Source: Amycolatopsis taiwanensis DSM 45107 (GTDB lineage: Bacteria > Actinomycetota > Actinomycetes > Mycobacteriales > Pseudonocardiaceae). Taken from it: DNA of 64,000 bases. Positions 49,092-57,540 of the stretch are shown one piece after another; positions within the stretch are counted from its first letter, which is position 1; each line of letters opens with the position of its first letter. A program made the translations under genes and the position numbers. The notes beneath the pieces are model-generated. The model was not told the DNA's origin and did no database searches. It worked only from the letters and a program-made list of their open reading frames with translations. Location: contig NZ_JAFB01000016.1 of the NCBI RefSeq assembly GCF_000519205.1, positions 90,988 to 154,987 of the forward strand, given 5' to 3'.

Positions 49092-49586
49092 TCAGCCCCT
49101 GGACGGAGAGCCGGCTGTCTTCGCGAGGTGTACCAGTTGGTAGGCGCCGTTCGCAGTGCGATGGGTTTCTCGGTACCCCAGCCTGGAGTACAGCCGGAGG
49201 TTCGCCTCACTGTGCTCGCCCGTGAACAACCGAACAGTCGTGATCTCCGATGGCAGCCGTTGTTCGGCAGTCGTCAACAGCGCGCTCCCCAAACCATTGC
49301 CCTGCCGATCAGGCACTACCGCCAGCCTGCGGATCTCGGCGACCACCGCATCGACGCGCCGGACCCGCACGCTCGCCACCAACCGGCCTGATTCACGAAC
49401 ACCCCAGGTCACGCAGGACGGATCGGCCAACTCGGCTCGCAACTCGTCGAGCGTTTGGGTCAGCGCCGGCAATGCGAGATCGTTGTGGGACAGAGCCTCT
49501 GTCACGTAGGCGGCGCGTTGCAGCGTCAACACCTCACCAGCGTCCGCCACCGTCAACTGCAATGTCTCGATCTTGACACCGACCAC
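49092..49586 (-). CDS. GNAT family N-acetyltransferase
   Basis: About 164 residues from GTG 49586; GTG 49601 is also possible. The acetyl-CoA loop is VVPDRQGNGLGSALL, preceded by EIRRLAV and followed by LFTGEHSEANLRLYSRLGYRE, the GNAT A and B motifs. The substrate is unknown. The upstream part of the longest frame is arginine-rich and unlikely to be translated. Confidence 0.82.
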   Translation of the reverse strand: MVGVKIETLQLTVADAGEVLTLQRAAYVTEALSHNDLALPALTQTLDELRAELADPSCVTWGVRESGRLVASVRVRRVDAVVAEIRRLAVVPDRQGNGLGSALLTTAEQRLPSEITTVRLFTGEHSEANLRLYSRLGYRETHRTANGAYQLVHLAKTAGSPSRG

Positions 49587-49786
49587 GCCGGAAGCATGCA
49601 CCAGCTTTGCGCACAGTGGAAGTCGTTTACCGGCGCTGGCACATCTACTCCGCATTTACTGACGCCCACCAGGAAGCCAAGGGGCGGATGCGATCCAATG
49701 TGCCGGCCAGTTTGTCCTTCTCCCGCTCAAGGTCGTACCGCGATTGCAGAACGCGTCGAAGCCGACGGGCGCGCACACTTGTAGCC

Positions 49787-51166
49787 GTGCCCTCCGAGGA
49801 CAGGCAGGCTTACGCGCGTCTGCGGGCCGCGCACCTGAGTGCGGTGCGGGCCTCGCTCGAGGACCACGTGGCGCGGCTGGCGTGGCCGCGCGAGCGGATC
49901 GAGCGCTACCAGGTCGAACGACTCCGGTCGTTGCTCGGATTGGCGCGCGAGCGTTCGCCGTTCCACGCGGCCCGGATGGCCGACGTCGACCCGGCCACGG
50001 CGACCGTCGACGACCTCGCACGGCTGCCGGTCATGGTCAAGCAGGAGGCCCAGGACGAATGGGACAGGATCGTGACCGCGCCCGGCATCGACCGCGCCGG
50101 CGCCGAGCGGGTGCTGGCCGAGCAGCGCTGGTTCTCCTACACCTCCGCCCGGCACCAGGTGTTCAGCTCGGGCGGCTCGAGCGGCGTGCGCGGGGTGTAC
50201 GTGTGGGACTGGGACCAGTTCGTCACGCTCGCCTGCCTCGCCTGGCGGTGGCAGGTGCGTGCCGACCGCGCCTGGAGACCGGCCGTGCGCCGGGCCCGGC
50301 TGGTCGTGCTGGAGGCCGGCGAGCCGCCGCACGCGAGCACACCGTTGTTCGACGTCGCGACGGGGCCGTCTGCGGCGACCGTCGTAGTCCCGGCGGCCGC
50401 GCCGTTCGACCTGGTGCTTGCGGCCGTGGCCGAAGCCCGGCCGACCCATCTCGTCGGCTACGCCTCGGTGATCGGGCGCCTCGCCCGTGCCGCGATCGCG
50501 GGTTCGCTCGACATTCCGCTGGTCCGGGTCAGCACGAACTCCGAGCCGCTGACCGAGGAGGACCGCAAGGCGATCGACACCGCCTGGGGTGTGCCCGTCC
50601 ACAACCTGTGGGGCTCGACCGAGATCGGCGTCCAGGCGGTCGGCTGCGGGCTGGGCGACGGTCTCCACGTCTGCGAGGACGAGGTGATCCTCGAACGCGT
50701 CGACCCGGCCGGGCGTCCGGTCGGCCCAAGCGAGCCGGCCGCGCGCACGCTCGCGACCGGGCTCGCCGGGCACACCTTCCCCTTCATCCGCTACGACCTC
50801 GGCGACGAGGTCACGCTGCTGCCCGGACGCTGCGGCTGCGGCAGTGCGATGCTGCGCGTCAGCGACATCGCCGGACGGCGCGACGACGACTTCCGCTACG
50901 GCGAGCGCAGGGTCCCGGCCAGCGCGTTCCGGCACGTGCTGGGAACTGACCCGCTGATCTCGGAGTACCAGGTCCGTCAGACCGCGGGCGGGGCGGACGT
51001 GCTCGTCGTCGGCGCGCCAGACGTGTCTGCCGTGACCGCGGCGCTGGTCTCCTCGCTACTCCCCTACGGGCTCGCGCACCCCGAGATCAACCTTCGGTCC
51101 GTCGACCGGATCCCGCGCCACGCCGCGACGGGCAAACTCAAGCGGTTCGTCCCGCTGAGCGACTAG
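49787..51166 (+). CDS. PaaK-like adenylate-forming enzyme
   Basis: 459 residues from GTG 49787. The phosphate loop FSSGGSSGVRGVY, the NLWGSTEIG motif and RYDLGDEVTL place it in the phenylacetate-CoA ligase/CapK branch of adenylating enzymes. The C-terminal HAATGKLKRF contains the mobile catalytic lysine. It activates an unknown carboxylic acid. No thiolation domain or phenylacetate pathway genes are nearby. The 3' end is 33 bases from the duplicated uracil-DNA glycosylase fragment. Confidence 0.8.
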   Translation: MPSEDRQAYARLRAAHLSAVRASLEDHVARLAWPRERIERYQVERLRSLLGLARERSPFHAARMADVDPATATVDDLARLPVMVKQEAQDEWDRIVTAPGIDRAGAERVLAEQRWFSYTSARHQVFSSGGSSGVRGVYVWDWDQFVTLACLAWRWQVRADRAWRPAVRRARLVVLEAGEPPHASTPLFDVATGPSAATVVVPAAAPFDLVLAAVAEARPTHLVGYASVIGRLARAAIAGSLDIPLVRVSTNSEPLTEEDRKAIDTAWGVPVHNLWGSTEIGVQAVGCGLGDGLHVCEDEVILERVDPAGRPVGPSEPAARTLATGLAGHTFPFIRYDLGDEVTLLPGRCGCGSAMLRVSDIAGRRDDDFRYGERRVPASAFRHVLGTDPLISEYQVRQTAGGADVLVVGAPDVSAVTAALVSSLLPYGLAHPEINLRSVDRIPRHAATGKLKRFVPLSD

Positions 51167-51286
51167 CGGATCCCATGGCCAATACCTCCAGCTCAGGGCC
51201 AGCCGGCCGGTAAAAGTGTTCTGCTGGCTCAACGTTGCTTGTTCACTGGTATCAGCCCCCTGGTGGGCACTCAGCAAATGCACAGG

Positions 51287-51664
51287 TCAACGGGGCTCGA
51301 TCGAGTCCCGGATGCGGGCTGCGATGGCAGCGACATCGTCCAAGTCACCCGTGGCGACAGCGATGATGAAGTCGTATGCCTCGTCGTTGGAGAAGGTCAG
51401 CCGCCTTCCGTTCACACCGAGAAAGGCGATCGTCGCGGCCAAGGCAAGCCGCTTGTTTCCGTCGACCAGAGCATGGTTGCGAGCAAGGGAATGCAGCAAG
51501 GCCGCCGTCTTCGCTTTAAGATCCGGGTACGCATCGCCACCGAAGACTGAGGCGCGCGGCCGCGCCACCGCCGCTTCCAGCAAGCCGTAGTCTCGAACTT
51601 CGACCTTGCCGCCCAGCGTTCGCTCAGCGACGTGGACCAGTTCGTCGAGCGTCAGATAGATCAC
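51287..51664 (-). CDS. Doc-like toxin of a type II toxin-antitoxin system
   Basis: 125 residues of the Fic/Doc fold. The active site HALVDGNKRLA (His64, Asp68, Asn70, Lys71, Arg72) fits the HxFx(D/E)GNK(R) pattern, with Leu replacing the usual Phe. Doc enzymes use the inverted Fic reaction to phosphorylate EF-Tu and stop translation. DYGLLEAAVARPRASVFGGD is also typical. The start overlaps the antitoxin stop by four bases, so translation is coupled. Confidence 0.9.
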   Translation of the reverse strand: MIYLTLDELVHVAERTLGGKVEVRDYGLLEAAVARPRASVFGGDAYPDLKAKTAALLHSLARNHALVDGNKRLALAATIAFLGVNGRRLTFSNDEAYDFIIAVATGDLDDVAAIAARIRDSIEPR

Positions 51665-51864
51665 CGACCGAGCCGCTCCAGCGCCTCGGAGTAGCGCGGC
51701 AGTTCCTCGTCAAGCACCTGGTCGAGCAGATCGGCCCTGCTGTGGTTATCCACGTACTCCCGGATGGCCTGCCGGGCAACATCCTGCATCGACCGGTCCT
51801 CGTATTCGGCGCGACGGCGCAGAGCCTCGGCTTCGTCATCCGACAGACGCAAAGTCATCGCCAT
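51661..51864 (-). CDS. Ribbon-helix-helix antitoxin partner of Doc
   Basis: 67 residues. MAMTLRLSDDEAEALRRRAEYEDRS with a QDVARQAIREYV helix is a ribbon-helix-helix DNA-binding start, and the C-terminal acidic helix would bind the toxin. The upstream palindrome at 51872-51891 is its likely operator for autoregulation. Confidence 0.88.
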   Translation of the reverse strand: MAMTLRLSDDEAEALRRRAEYEDRSMQDVARQAIREYVDNHSRADLLDQVLDEELPRYSEALERLGR

Positions 51865-51871
51865 AGCGACA

Positions 51872-51891
51872 TGGTATCACGCATGATACCA
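51872..51891. promoter_or_regulatory. Operator of the Doc toxin-antitoxin operon
   Basis: TGGTATCA-CGCA-TGATACCA is a perfect inverted repeat with 8-base arms, 7 bases upstream of the antitoxin start and between it and the udg stop codon. It is the expected site for the antitoxin or toxin-antitoxin complex. Confidence 0.82.
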
Positions 51892-51900
51892 CTCTGCCCG

Positions 51901-52593
51901 TCAGGCTAATCCCGCCGACTCTTTCGCCCGCTCCAGCACTTCACGCAGCATCTCAGGGGTCAGCCGGCCGGTAAAAGTGTTCTGCTGCGACACGTGATAC
52001 GACCCGAACAGCCGTAGATCTCCGAGCGGCACCTCGACGCCGTGCCCGAACCGGGGCGCGGGTTTCGGCACCGGCCAGAGCGGGGCGAGCACCGGCAGCA
52101 CCGCCTGCCAGCCGAACGCGCCGAGCACCACCATGGCCCGCAGCGTGGGCCGCAACATTTCGAGTTCGCGCACCAGCCAGGGTCGGCAGGTGTCCCGTTC
52201 GGCCGGGGTCGGCTTGTTCGCGGGCGGGGCGCAGTGCACGGGCGCGGTGATCCTCGTCCCGAACAACTGCAGGCCGTCGCCGATGCACGTCGACTGCGGC
52301 TGCGAAGCGAGCCCAACGTCGTAGAGCGCTTGAAAAAGCACATCGCCGGAACGATCTCCGGTGAACATGCGACCGGTGCGGTTCCCGCCGTGTGCCGCGG
52401 GGGCGAGACCGACGATCGCCAGCGACGCGTCCGCGGGACCGAACCCCGGAACCGGGCGGCCCCAATAGGTTTCGTTCGCGTAGGACGCGCGTTTGGTCTC
52501 GGCGACGTGCTCGCGCCACTCGACCAGCCGCGGGCAGCGGCGGCATTTCGACACCGCAATGTCGAGCTCCGCCAACGTGGTTTCCGTCGTCAC
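51901..52593 (-). CDS. Family 5 uracil-DNA glycosylase (UdgB type)
   Basis: 230 residues. Motif A is GLAPAAHGGNRTGRMFTGD (62-80), with Ala where other families have a catalytic acid, as in family 5. Motif B is GSYHVSQQNTFTGR with His200. Cysteines 17, 20, 121 and 136 would bind the 4Fe-4S cluster. It removes uracil, hypoxanthine and other damaged bases. The second-last sense codon is TTA (51907-51909), rare in actinobacteria. Its 3' part is duplicated at 51200. Confidence 0.9.
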   Translation of the reverse strand: MTTETTLAELDIAVSKCRRCPRLVEWREHVAETKRASYANETYWGRPVPGFGPADASLAIVGLAPAAHGGNRTGRMFTGDRSGDVLFQALYDVGLASQPQSTCIGDGLQLFGTRITAPVHCAPPANKPTPAERDTCRPWLVRELEMLRPTLRAMVVLGAFGWQAVLPVLAPLWPVPKPAPRFGHGVEVPLGDLRLFGSYHVSQQNTFTGRLTPEMLREVLERAKESAGLA

Positions 52594-52615
52594 CAGGCCA
52601 GACTAAGTTAGGATC

Positions 52616-54100
52616 ATGCCCGAAACCACCGACGAGGAAACCGGCGAAACCTCCACCGCCGAACGGCCCGCCGAACCAGTCGACAACCTGGTCACCACCC
52701 AACACACGCTGACGGTCAAGCGCCGGAAGCTGGCCTACACCGCCCAGACCGGGCGCATCGTGCTGCGCAAGGAAGTGGTGACCGACGGCAAGTTCGACGG
52801 TCATCAGGCCAAGGCCGAGGTGTTCCTCACCGCATACACCGTCGACGACGCGGACCCCGGCTCCCGGCCCGTGACGTTCGCGTTCAACGGCGGGCCCGGT
52901 TCGGCGAGCGTGTGGCTGCACATGGGGCTGCTCGGGCCGCGCCGGGTGGTCTCTGGTGACGTGGACGCGCCCGAGCCGCCGCCGTACCGGCTGGCCGACA
53001 ACGCCGAATCCCTGCTGGCGCACAGCGACCTGGTGTTCATCGACCCGGTTTCCACCGGCTACTCGCGGCCGGCCACCGGCGAGAAATCCCAGGACTACCA
53101 CGGCTTCACCCAGGATGTGGAGTCCGTCGGGGAGGTCATCCGCCTGTGGACATCGCGCAACGGCCGCTGGCTGTCGCCGAAGTTCCTGGCCGGTGAGTCC
53201 TACGGCACGCTGCGCGCGGCCGCGCTCGCCGAGCACCTGCAGGAGCGGCACGGCCTGTTCCTCAACGGGATCATGCTGATCTCGAGCGTGCTGGACATGG
53301 GCACGATCCGGTTCACCGAAGGCAACGACCTGCCCTACTCGCTGTTCGTCCCGACCTACGCGGCGATCGCGCACTACCACGGCCGGCACGGCGACCGGCC
53401 ACTCGACGACGTGCTCGCCGACGCGGAGGAGTTCGCGGCGCGCGACCTGCCGTGGGCGTTGCAGCGCGGTGCCCGCATGACCACCGAGGAACGCACCGAG
53501 ACCGTGCGGACGCTGGCTTCCCTCACCGGACTCGAAGAGTCCTATGTGGACAAGGTGAACCTGCGCATCGAGCACGTGCGGTTCTTCACCGAACTGCTGC
53601 GCGACCGCGGGCTGACCACCGGGCGCATGGACGGCCGGTTCACCACCTGGGAGCCGGACGGCGGTCGCGAGCACATGCGGGACGACGCTTCGACCTCGCG
53701 CATCATCGGCGCCTATTCGGCCGGCTTCAACCACTATGTCCGCACGGAACTCGGGTACGAAAACGACCTGCCGTACGAGGTGCTGTCGCTGGATGTCAAC
53801 CGGGCGTGGTCATTCGCCGACTTCGAGGGACGCGCGGTCTCCGCCGTCGAGTCGCTCGCTTCGGCCATGCGCGCCAACCCGCACCTGAAGGTGCACGTCG
53901 CGCTCGGCCACTACGACGGCGCCACACCGTACTTCGCCGCCGAACACGTGCTGGCGCACCTGCCCATCCCGGAAGAACTGCGGGAGAACATCGAATCGGC
54001 CTACTACCCCGCGGGCCACATGATGTACGTCCACGAACCCTCGCGACTCCAGCAGTCGCGAGACCTGGCGGCCTTCATCTCCACCAGCAGCAATCGGTAA
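52616..54100 (+). CDS. S10 family serine carboxypeptidase
   Basis: 494 residues. FNGGPGSASVWLHMGLLGP and LVFIDPVSTGYSR are S10 hallmarks. The nucleophile is Ser195 in GESYG, and the acid and base lie in ALGHYDGATPY and YPAGHMMYVHE. No signal peptide is seen, so it is probably cytoplasmic, unlike eukaryotic S10 enzymes. Its start is only 22 bases from the divergent udg start, with TAGGAT immediately before the ATG, so the transcript may be leaderless or nearly so. Confidence 0.88.
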   Translation: MPETTDEETGETSTAERPAEPVDNLVTTQHTLTVKRRKLAYTAQTGRIVLRKEVVTDGKFDGHQAKAEVFLTAYTVDDADPGSRPVTFAFNGGPGSASVWLHMGLLGPRRVVSGDVDAPEPPPYRLADNAESLLAHSDLVFIDPVSTGYSRPATGEKSQDYHGFTQDVESVGEVIRLWTSRNGRWLSPKFLAGESYGTLRAAALAEHLQERHGLFLNGIMLISSVLDMGTIRFTEGNDLPYSLFVPTYAAIAHYHGRHGDRPLDDVLADAEEFAARDLPWALQRGARMTTEERTETVRTLASLTGLEESYVDKVNLRIEHVRFFTELLRDRGLTTGRMDGRFTTWEPDGGREHMRDDASTSRIIGAYSAGFNHYVRTELGYENDLPYEVLSLDVNRAWSFADFEGRAVSAVESLASAMRANPHLKVHVALGHYDGATPYFAAEHVLAHLPIPEELRENIESAYYPAGHMMYVHEPSRLQQSRDLAAFISTSSNR

Positions 54101-54172
54101 GTCAAGCCGATCCAGCGCCGCGGCCGGCGTGGGACAAACGCGGGTCGGAATGGTCCTCGACCCGCGTGGCCC

Positions 54173-54505
54173 ATGTCGGCCGCCACCGCCGTCCGTGAAG
54201 CCGCGGAAGAAGTCGGCGTACTCATCGAGGCCGCCGACCTCATTCATGTCCACACCATCCACGTCAACGGCTCCGGCCGCGAACCCCGCCTCGGCCTGTT
54301 CTTCGCCACCCACCACTGGACCGGCGAACCCGCCAACCGCGAACCCGACAAATGCTTCAAGCTCGCTTGGTTCGCGCTCGATGACCTCCCCGAACAGATC
54401 ATCGACTACCCAGCCGCGGGCATAGCCGCCTACCGCACCGGCTCGACCTTCAGCATCCGGGGATGGACGCCTCCGTCGTCCACACAGCGAGCCGCCATCA
54501 GCTGA
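54173..54505 (+). pseudogene. Nudix hydrolase fragment
   Basis: AAVREAAEEVGV-like sequence (ATAVREAAEEVGVLIEA) is the C-terminal half of a Nudix box, followed by a typical second half (CFKLAWFALDDLPEQI). The preceding beta strand, the glycine and the first glutamate of the Nudix box (GX5E) are missing. The 72 bases after the S10 stop codon do not supply them. It is most likely a truncated, inactive gene. Confidence 0.65.
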
Positions 54506-54559
54506 TCTCCCTTCAGCATCAAGCACGGCCCCGGCACCCGAGCACCGAGTCGGCGCGGC

Positions 54560-54692
54560 AACGTGTCCCGAAACCGGAACTCGACAGCCTGAACCGGGGA
54601 CACACGCGCCTGAACCGGGAACTCGGCCGCCTGAAGCCGGAACTCGGGTGCCTGGACCGGGAACTCGGGTGCCTGGGGTGGGGACACGCGGG
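54560..54692 (+). repeat. 21-bp tandem array 3
   Basis: Units such as CTGAACCGGGAACTCGGCCG and CTGAACCGGGGACACACGCG repeat with cores at 54579, 54600, 54621, 54642, 54663 and 54684, exactly 21 bases apart. The CTGACCGGGGACAC type matches array 2 in reverse. It fills the convergent gap between the Nudix fragment and a tetR gene. Confidence 0.9.
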
Positions 54693-54712
54693 GCGGGCGA
54701 GGAGACGGCGGG

Positions 54713-55273
54713 TCAGGTGCGGTCGGTGGCGGAGGCCGCCAGGCGCATCCCCTCGGCGAGTTCCTCCGCGCTGGGGGCGAGTTCGGGGTCGATCAGCCAT
54801 TGCACGAGCAGTCCGCTCATCAGCACCTGGTAGAACATCCCGGCCACGCGCGCGGCCTGCTCGTCGTCCTGGTGGTTCAGGCCCAGGAAGATCTCCGCCA
54901 GCCCGAAGCGGCCCGCGCTCTGCATCGCCGAGACCTCGCGACGCAACTCGGGTTCGTGCTTGAGGTGGGCAACCATTTCAACCTGGGTCTGCCACAGCGG
55001 GCGGTCGGCGCGATAGGAGTCGAGTACCCGCCGCAGGATGGCCTCGAAGCTCCGTTCGCCGGTGGCCATCGCCTGGCCCAGCTTGTCGCCCCAGTCCGCC
55101 ATCGCCTCGAAGACAGCGGCGTTGAGCAGCGCCTTCGTCGACCCGAAGTGGTAGCCGATCGAGGCGAGGCTGACGCCTGCCGCGGACGCGATGTCCCGCG
55201 CGGTCGTGCGGCTGTAGCCCTTCTCGTACAGGCAGCGCTTGGCGCCGGCCAGCAGATCCTCACGATTTCCCAT
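54713..55273 (-). CDS. TetR family transcriptional regulator
   Basis: 186 residues from ATG 55273. The helix-turn-helix core is TTARDIASAAGVSLASIGYHFGSTKALL. The frame extends upstream into the divergent monooxygenase gene, but the operator at 55297-55323 marks the true start region. It likely represses itself and the FAD monooxygenase. Confidence 0.9.
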   Translation of the reverse strand: MGNREDLLAGAKRCLYEKGYSRTTARDIASAAGVSLASIGYHFGSTKALLNAAVFEAMADWGDKLGQAMATGERSFEAILRRVLDSYRADRPLWQTQVEMVAHLKHEPELRREVSAMQSAGRFGLAEIFLGLNHQDDEQAARVAGMFYQVLMSGLLVQWLIDPELAPSAEELAEGMRLAASATDRT

Positions 55274-55296
55274 ATGACCCAGCTTAACAGGCGTCT

Positions 55297-55323
55297 CAGA
55301 CAAGTGTCTTGCACAATTGTCTG
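55297..55323. promoter_or_regulatory. Operator between tetR and the FAD monooxygenase gene
   Basis: CAGACAA (55297-55303) and TTGTCTG (55317-55323) are perfect inverted arms of a 27-base site with the centre GTGTCTTGCACAA. AGACAAGTGTCT inside it is itself a palindrome, and CTGACACATGTGT follows. It lies 23 bases from both start codons, the normal TetR arrangement. Confidence 0.8.
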
Positions 55324-55345
55324 ACACATGTGTACGGTTCCGGTC

Positions 55346-56503
55346 ATGGAAACCAGAACCGTCCTCATCTCCGGCGCCGGCATCGCAGGTTCGACCCTCG
55401 CCTACTGGCTGCACCGCCACGGTTTCGCTGTCACCGTGGTGGAGCGCGCTCCCCGCCTGCGCGAAGGCGGCTACAACATCGACATCCGCGGCACGGCCCT
55501 GGAAGTCGTGCGGCGCATGGGACTTCTGGACGAGGTGCGGCGCTACGCGACCGACATGCTGGGCAGCACGATCGTCGACGAGGAAGGGCACGAGAAGGCG
55601 GTCATGAGCGCCGAGCTGTTCTCCATGCACGAGGAAGACGACGTCGAGTTGATGCGCGGCGACCTCGCCAAAATCCTTTACGACGCAACCAAAAACGACG
55701 TCGAGTACCTCTTCGGCGACACGATCACCGCGCTGCGGCAGGACGGGGACGGCGTGGATGTCACCTTCGAGGCCGCGCCGTCGCGGCGGTTCGACCTCCT
55801 CGTCGGCGCGGACGGCCTGCACTCCAGGGTGCGCGAACTGGCCTTCGGGCCGGAGGAGAACTTCCGCCGCGATCTGGGCTGCCAGGTCGCGATCGGCACG
55901 GTGCCCAACTACCTGAACCTGGACCGCTGGGAAGTCACCTACCCCATGGCGGGCCGGGTGGCGCTCGTCTACCGCGCGAGGCAGGCCGACGAGGCCCGCG
56001 CGATGTTCCTGTTCAAGTCGGAGGGCTCACTGTCCGAGGCCTTCGCCGGCGCCGGCTGGGAAGTGCCGCGCCTGCTGGACAGCGTGCGCGAGGCACCGGA
56101 CTTCTACGTCGACACCGTCAGCCAGATCCACTGCGAGAACTGGGCGAAGGGGCGTGTCGTCCTGCTCGGCGACGCGGCCTGCGCGCCGTCGCTCGCTTCC
56201 GGGCAGGGCACGAGCGTGGCACTGGTCGGCGCGTATGTGCTGGCCGGCGAGCTCAAGGCGGCGGCAGGCCACACCAAGGCGTTCGCGGGCTACGAGGCAC
56301 AGCTGCGGAAGTTCGCCGACCTGAACCAGCAACTGGGTCCGAAGCAGCTCAAGGGGATGATCCAGCACAGTCGCGCCCAGCTGTGGTTCCAGTTGAAGAT
56401 GCTCCGCCTGATGCCGAAAATGCCCGGCAAGGACAAGATGGTCGCGCGCATCACGGAACCGATGCGCGAGGCCGCGAACGCGGTCGCGCTGCAGGACTAC
56501 TGA
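55346..56503 (+). CDS. FAD-dependent monooxygenase (PHBH/TetX class)
   Basis: 385 residues from ATG 55346. GAGIAGSTLAYWLHRHG (~10-26) binds the ADP of FAD, LLVGADGLHSRVRE is the DG motif, and VVLLGDAACAPSLASGQG is the GD motif. Single-component flavin monooxygenases of this class hydroxylate aromatic or polycyclic compounds, including some antibiotics. The divergent TetR suggests induction by the substrate or by a drug. The substrate is not predictable. Confidence 0.9.
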   Translation: METRTVLISGAGIAGSTLAYWLHRHGFAVTVVERAPRLREGGYNIDIRGTALEVVRRMGLLDEVRRYATDMLGSTIVDEEGHEKAVMSAELFSMHEEDDVELMRGDLAKILYDATKNDVEYLFGDTITALRQDGDGVDVTFEAAPSRRFDLLVGADGLHSRVRELAFGPEENFRRDLGCQVAIGTVPNYLNLDRWEVTYPMAGRVALVYRARQADEARAMFLFKSEGSLSEAFAGAGWEVPRLLDSVREAPDFYVDTVSQIHCENWAKGRVVLLGDAACAPSLASGQGTSVALVGAYVLAGELKAAAGHTKAFAGYEAQLRKFADLNQQLGPKQLKGMIQHSRAQLWFQLKMLRLMPKMPGKDKMVARITEPMREAANAVALQDY

Positions 56504-56532
56504 CCGGCGCCGGCGTGCGGACGCGGTCGCGG

Positions 56533-57486
56533 CTACCGAAGCGACAGGGCGATCCCGTCGAGGATGTCGTGCTCGCTCACCAGCAGGTCCGCCGGGCCAC
56601 CCCGGGCGGCCAGTTCCTCGGACAGGACTCGCACGATCAGCGCGCCACCGCCGATCACGTCCACCCGGCCGGGGTGGATCACCGGGTTGGCGGCCCTGCT
56701 CTCGTGGTCGGCGGCGAGCAGTTCGTCGGCCACCCGATGAATGTCCTCAGTGGACAGCCGGGAGAGATGCGTGCGCGTGGCGTCGTATTCGTCCAGCCGC
56801 TGGGCCACCGCGGACAGCGTGGTGACCGTGCCGGCGACGCCGATCCACGTCTTGGCCTTGGTGACGTCCACCGCTTCGAATGCCTCGGCCAGCACGCCGC
56901 AGGCGAACTGCCGGGCTGCCTCGATCTCGTCCGCCGTGGGCGGATCGGACCGTAGCGCGCGCTCGGTGATCCGCACGCAGCCGATGTCGACCGAGCGCGC
57001 CGAGGTCACCGACACGCTTTCACCGTCCCACTCGCCGAGAACCAGCTCCGTGGATCCGCCACCGACATCGACGACCAGGAACGGGCCGTCGTCGGGGTCC
57101 TGCTCGCCGACGGCGCCGGCGAAGGACAGGCGTGCCTCCTCGTCACCGCTGATGATCTCGGCCTCGACGCCCAGAACCTCCCGTGTCATGGCGAAAAACT
57201 CGTCGCGGTTGCTCGCGTCGCGGGTGGCGGACGTGGCGACCATGCGCACTCGCTCGACACCCTTCCGGCGCGCGGCGATGGTGTAGTCGGCGAGCGCGGC
57301 GCGGGTGCGCCTCAGCGCTTCGGGCGCCAGCCGGCCGGTCGCGTCCACGCCCTGACCGAGACGCACGATGCGCATTTCGCGGTGCAGATCGCGCAGGTCG
57401 ACGGTGCCGTCATGGCGGTGCGTCAACTCGGCGACGAGCAGCCGGATGGAGTTCGTTCCACAGTCGATCGCGGCAACCCTGGGCAT
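56533..57486 (-). CDS. ppx: Ppx/GppA family phosphatase
   Basis: 317 residues of the actin-like phosphatase fold. RVAAIDCGTNSIRLLVAE and VVDVGGGSTELVLG are the phosphate-binding loops, and GVAGTVTTLSAVA follows. The family hydrolyses polyphosphate or pppGpp; this short form corresponds to Rv1026 (Ppx2 type). It is the last gene of the eno block on the minus strand. Confidence 0.9.
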   Translation of the reverse strand: MPRVAAIDCGTNSIRLLVAELTHRHDGTVDLRDLHREMRIVRLGQGVDATGRLAPEALRRTRAALADYTIAARRKGVERVRMVATSATRDASNRDEFFAMTREVLGVEAEIISGDEEARLSFAGAVGEQDPDDGPFLVVDVGGGSTELVLGEWDGESVSVTSARSVDIGCVRITERALRSDPPTADEIEAARQFACGVLAEAFEAVDVTKAKTWIGVAGTVTTLSAVAQRLDEYDATRTHLSRLSTEDIHRVADELLAADHESRAANPVIHPGRVDVIGGGALIVRVLSEELAARGGPADLLVSEHDILDGIALSLR

Positions 57487-57516
57487 GTCCCAACTCTAAG
57501 GGCCCCGGCCGGGCGC

Positions 57517-57536
57517 GTGGGGGGCGGAGCCCCCAC
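57517..57536. terminator. GC-rich hairpin between the transglycosylase and ppx genes
   Basis: GTGGGGGGC-GGA-GCCCCCAC lies directly after the transglycosylase stop codon and 31 bases before the ppx start. It could limit readthrough into ppx. The pattern is shared with hairpins after greA and mca. Confidence 0.5.
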
Positions 57537-57540
57537 AACG

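Larger units (their letters stand above)
51200..51987. mobile_element. Toxin-antitoxin islet bounded by a 27-bp direct repeat of udg sequence
   Basis: A 27-base sequence beginning CAGCCGGCCGGTAAAAGTGT is identical at 51200-51226 and 51961-51987. The right copy is inside the uracil-DNA glycosylase gene (SQQNTFTGRL codons); the left copy carries the same codons followed by diverged sequence that still partly resembles the gene's 3' end (CCCTGAG). Between them are only the Doc toxin, its antitoxin and the last 20 udg codons. The module therefore looks inserted at the 3' end of udg, which it restored. Confidence 0.6.

Noticed and set aside
49650..49745. Minus-strand peptide with a coiled-coil look (DLEREKDKLAGTLDRIRPLA) upstream of the GNAT gene
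   Set aside because: It is about 30 codons, without a start site or recognisable family. It could be a gene remnant, but the evidence is too thin to list.
55328..55345. Upstream ATG giving a six-residue longer FAD monooxygenase
   Set aside because: The extension lies in the operator region. ATG 55346 gives the standard start before the FAD-binding glycine motif.
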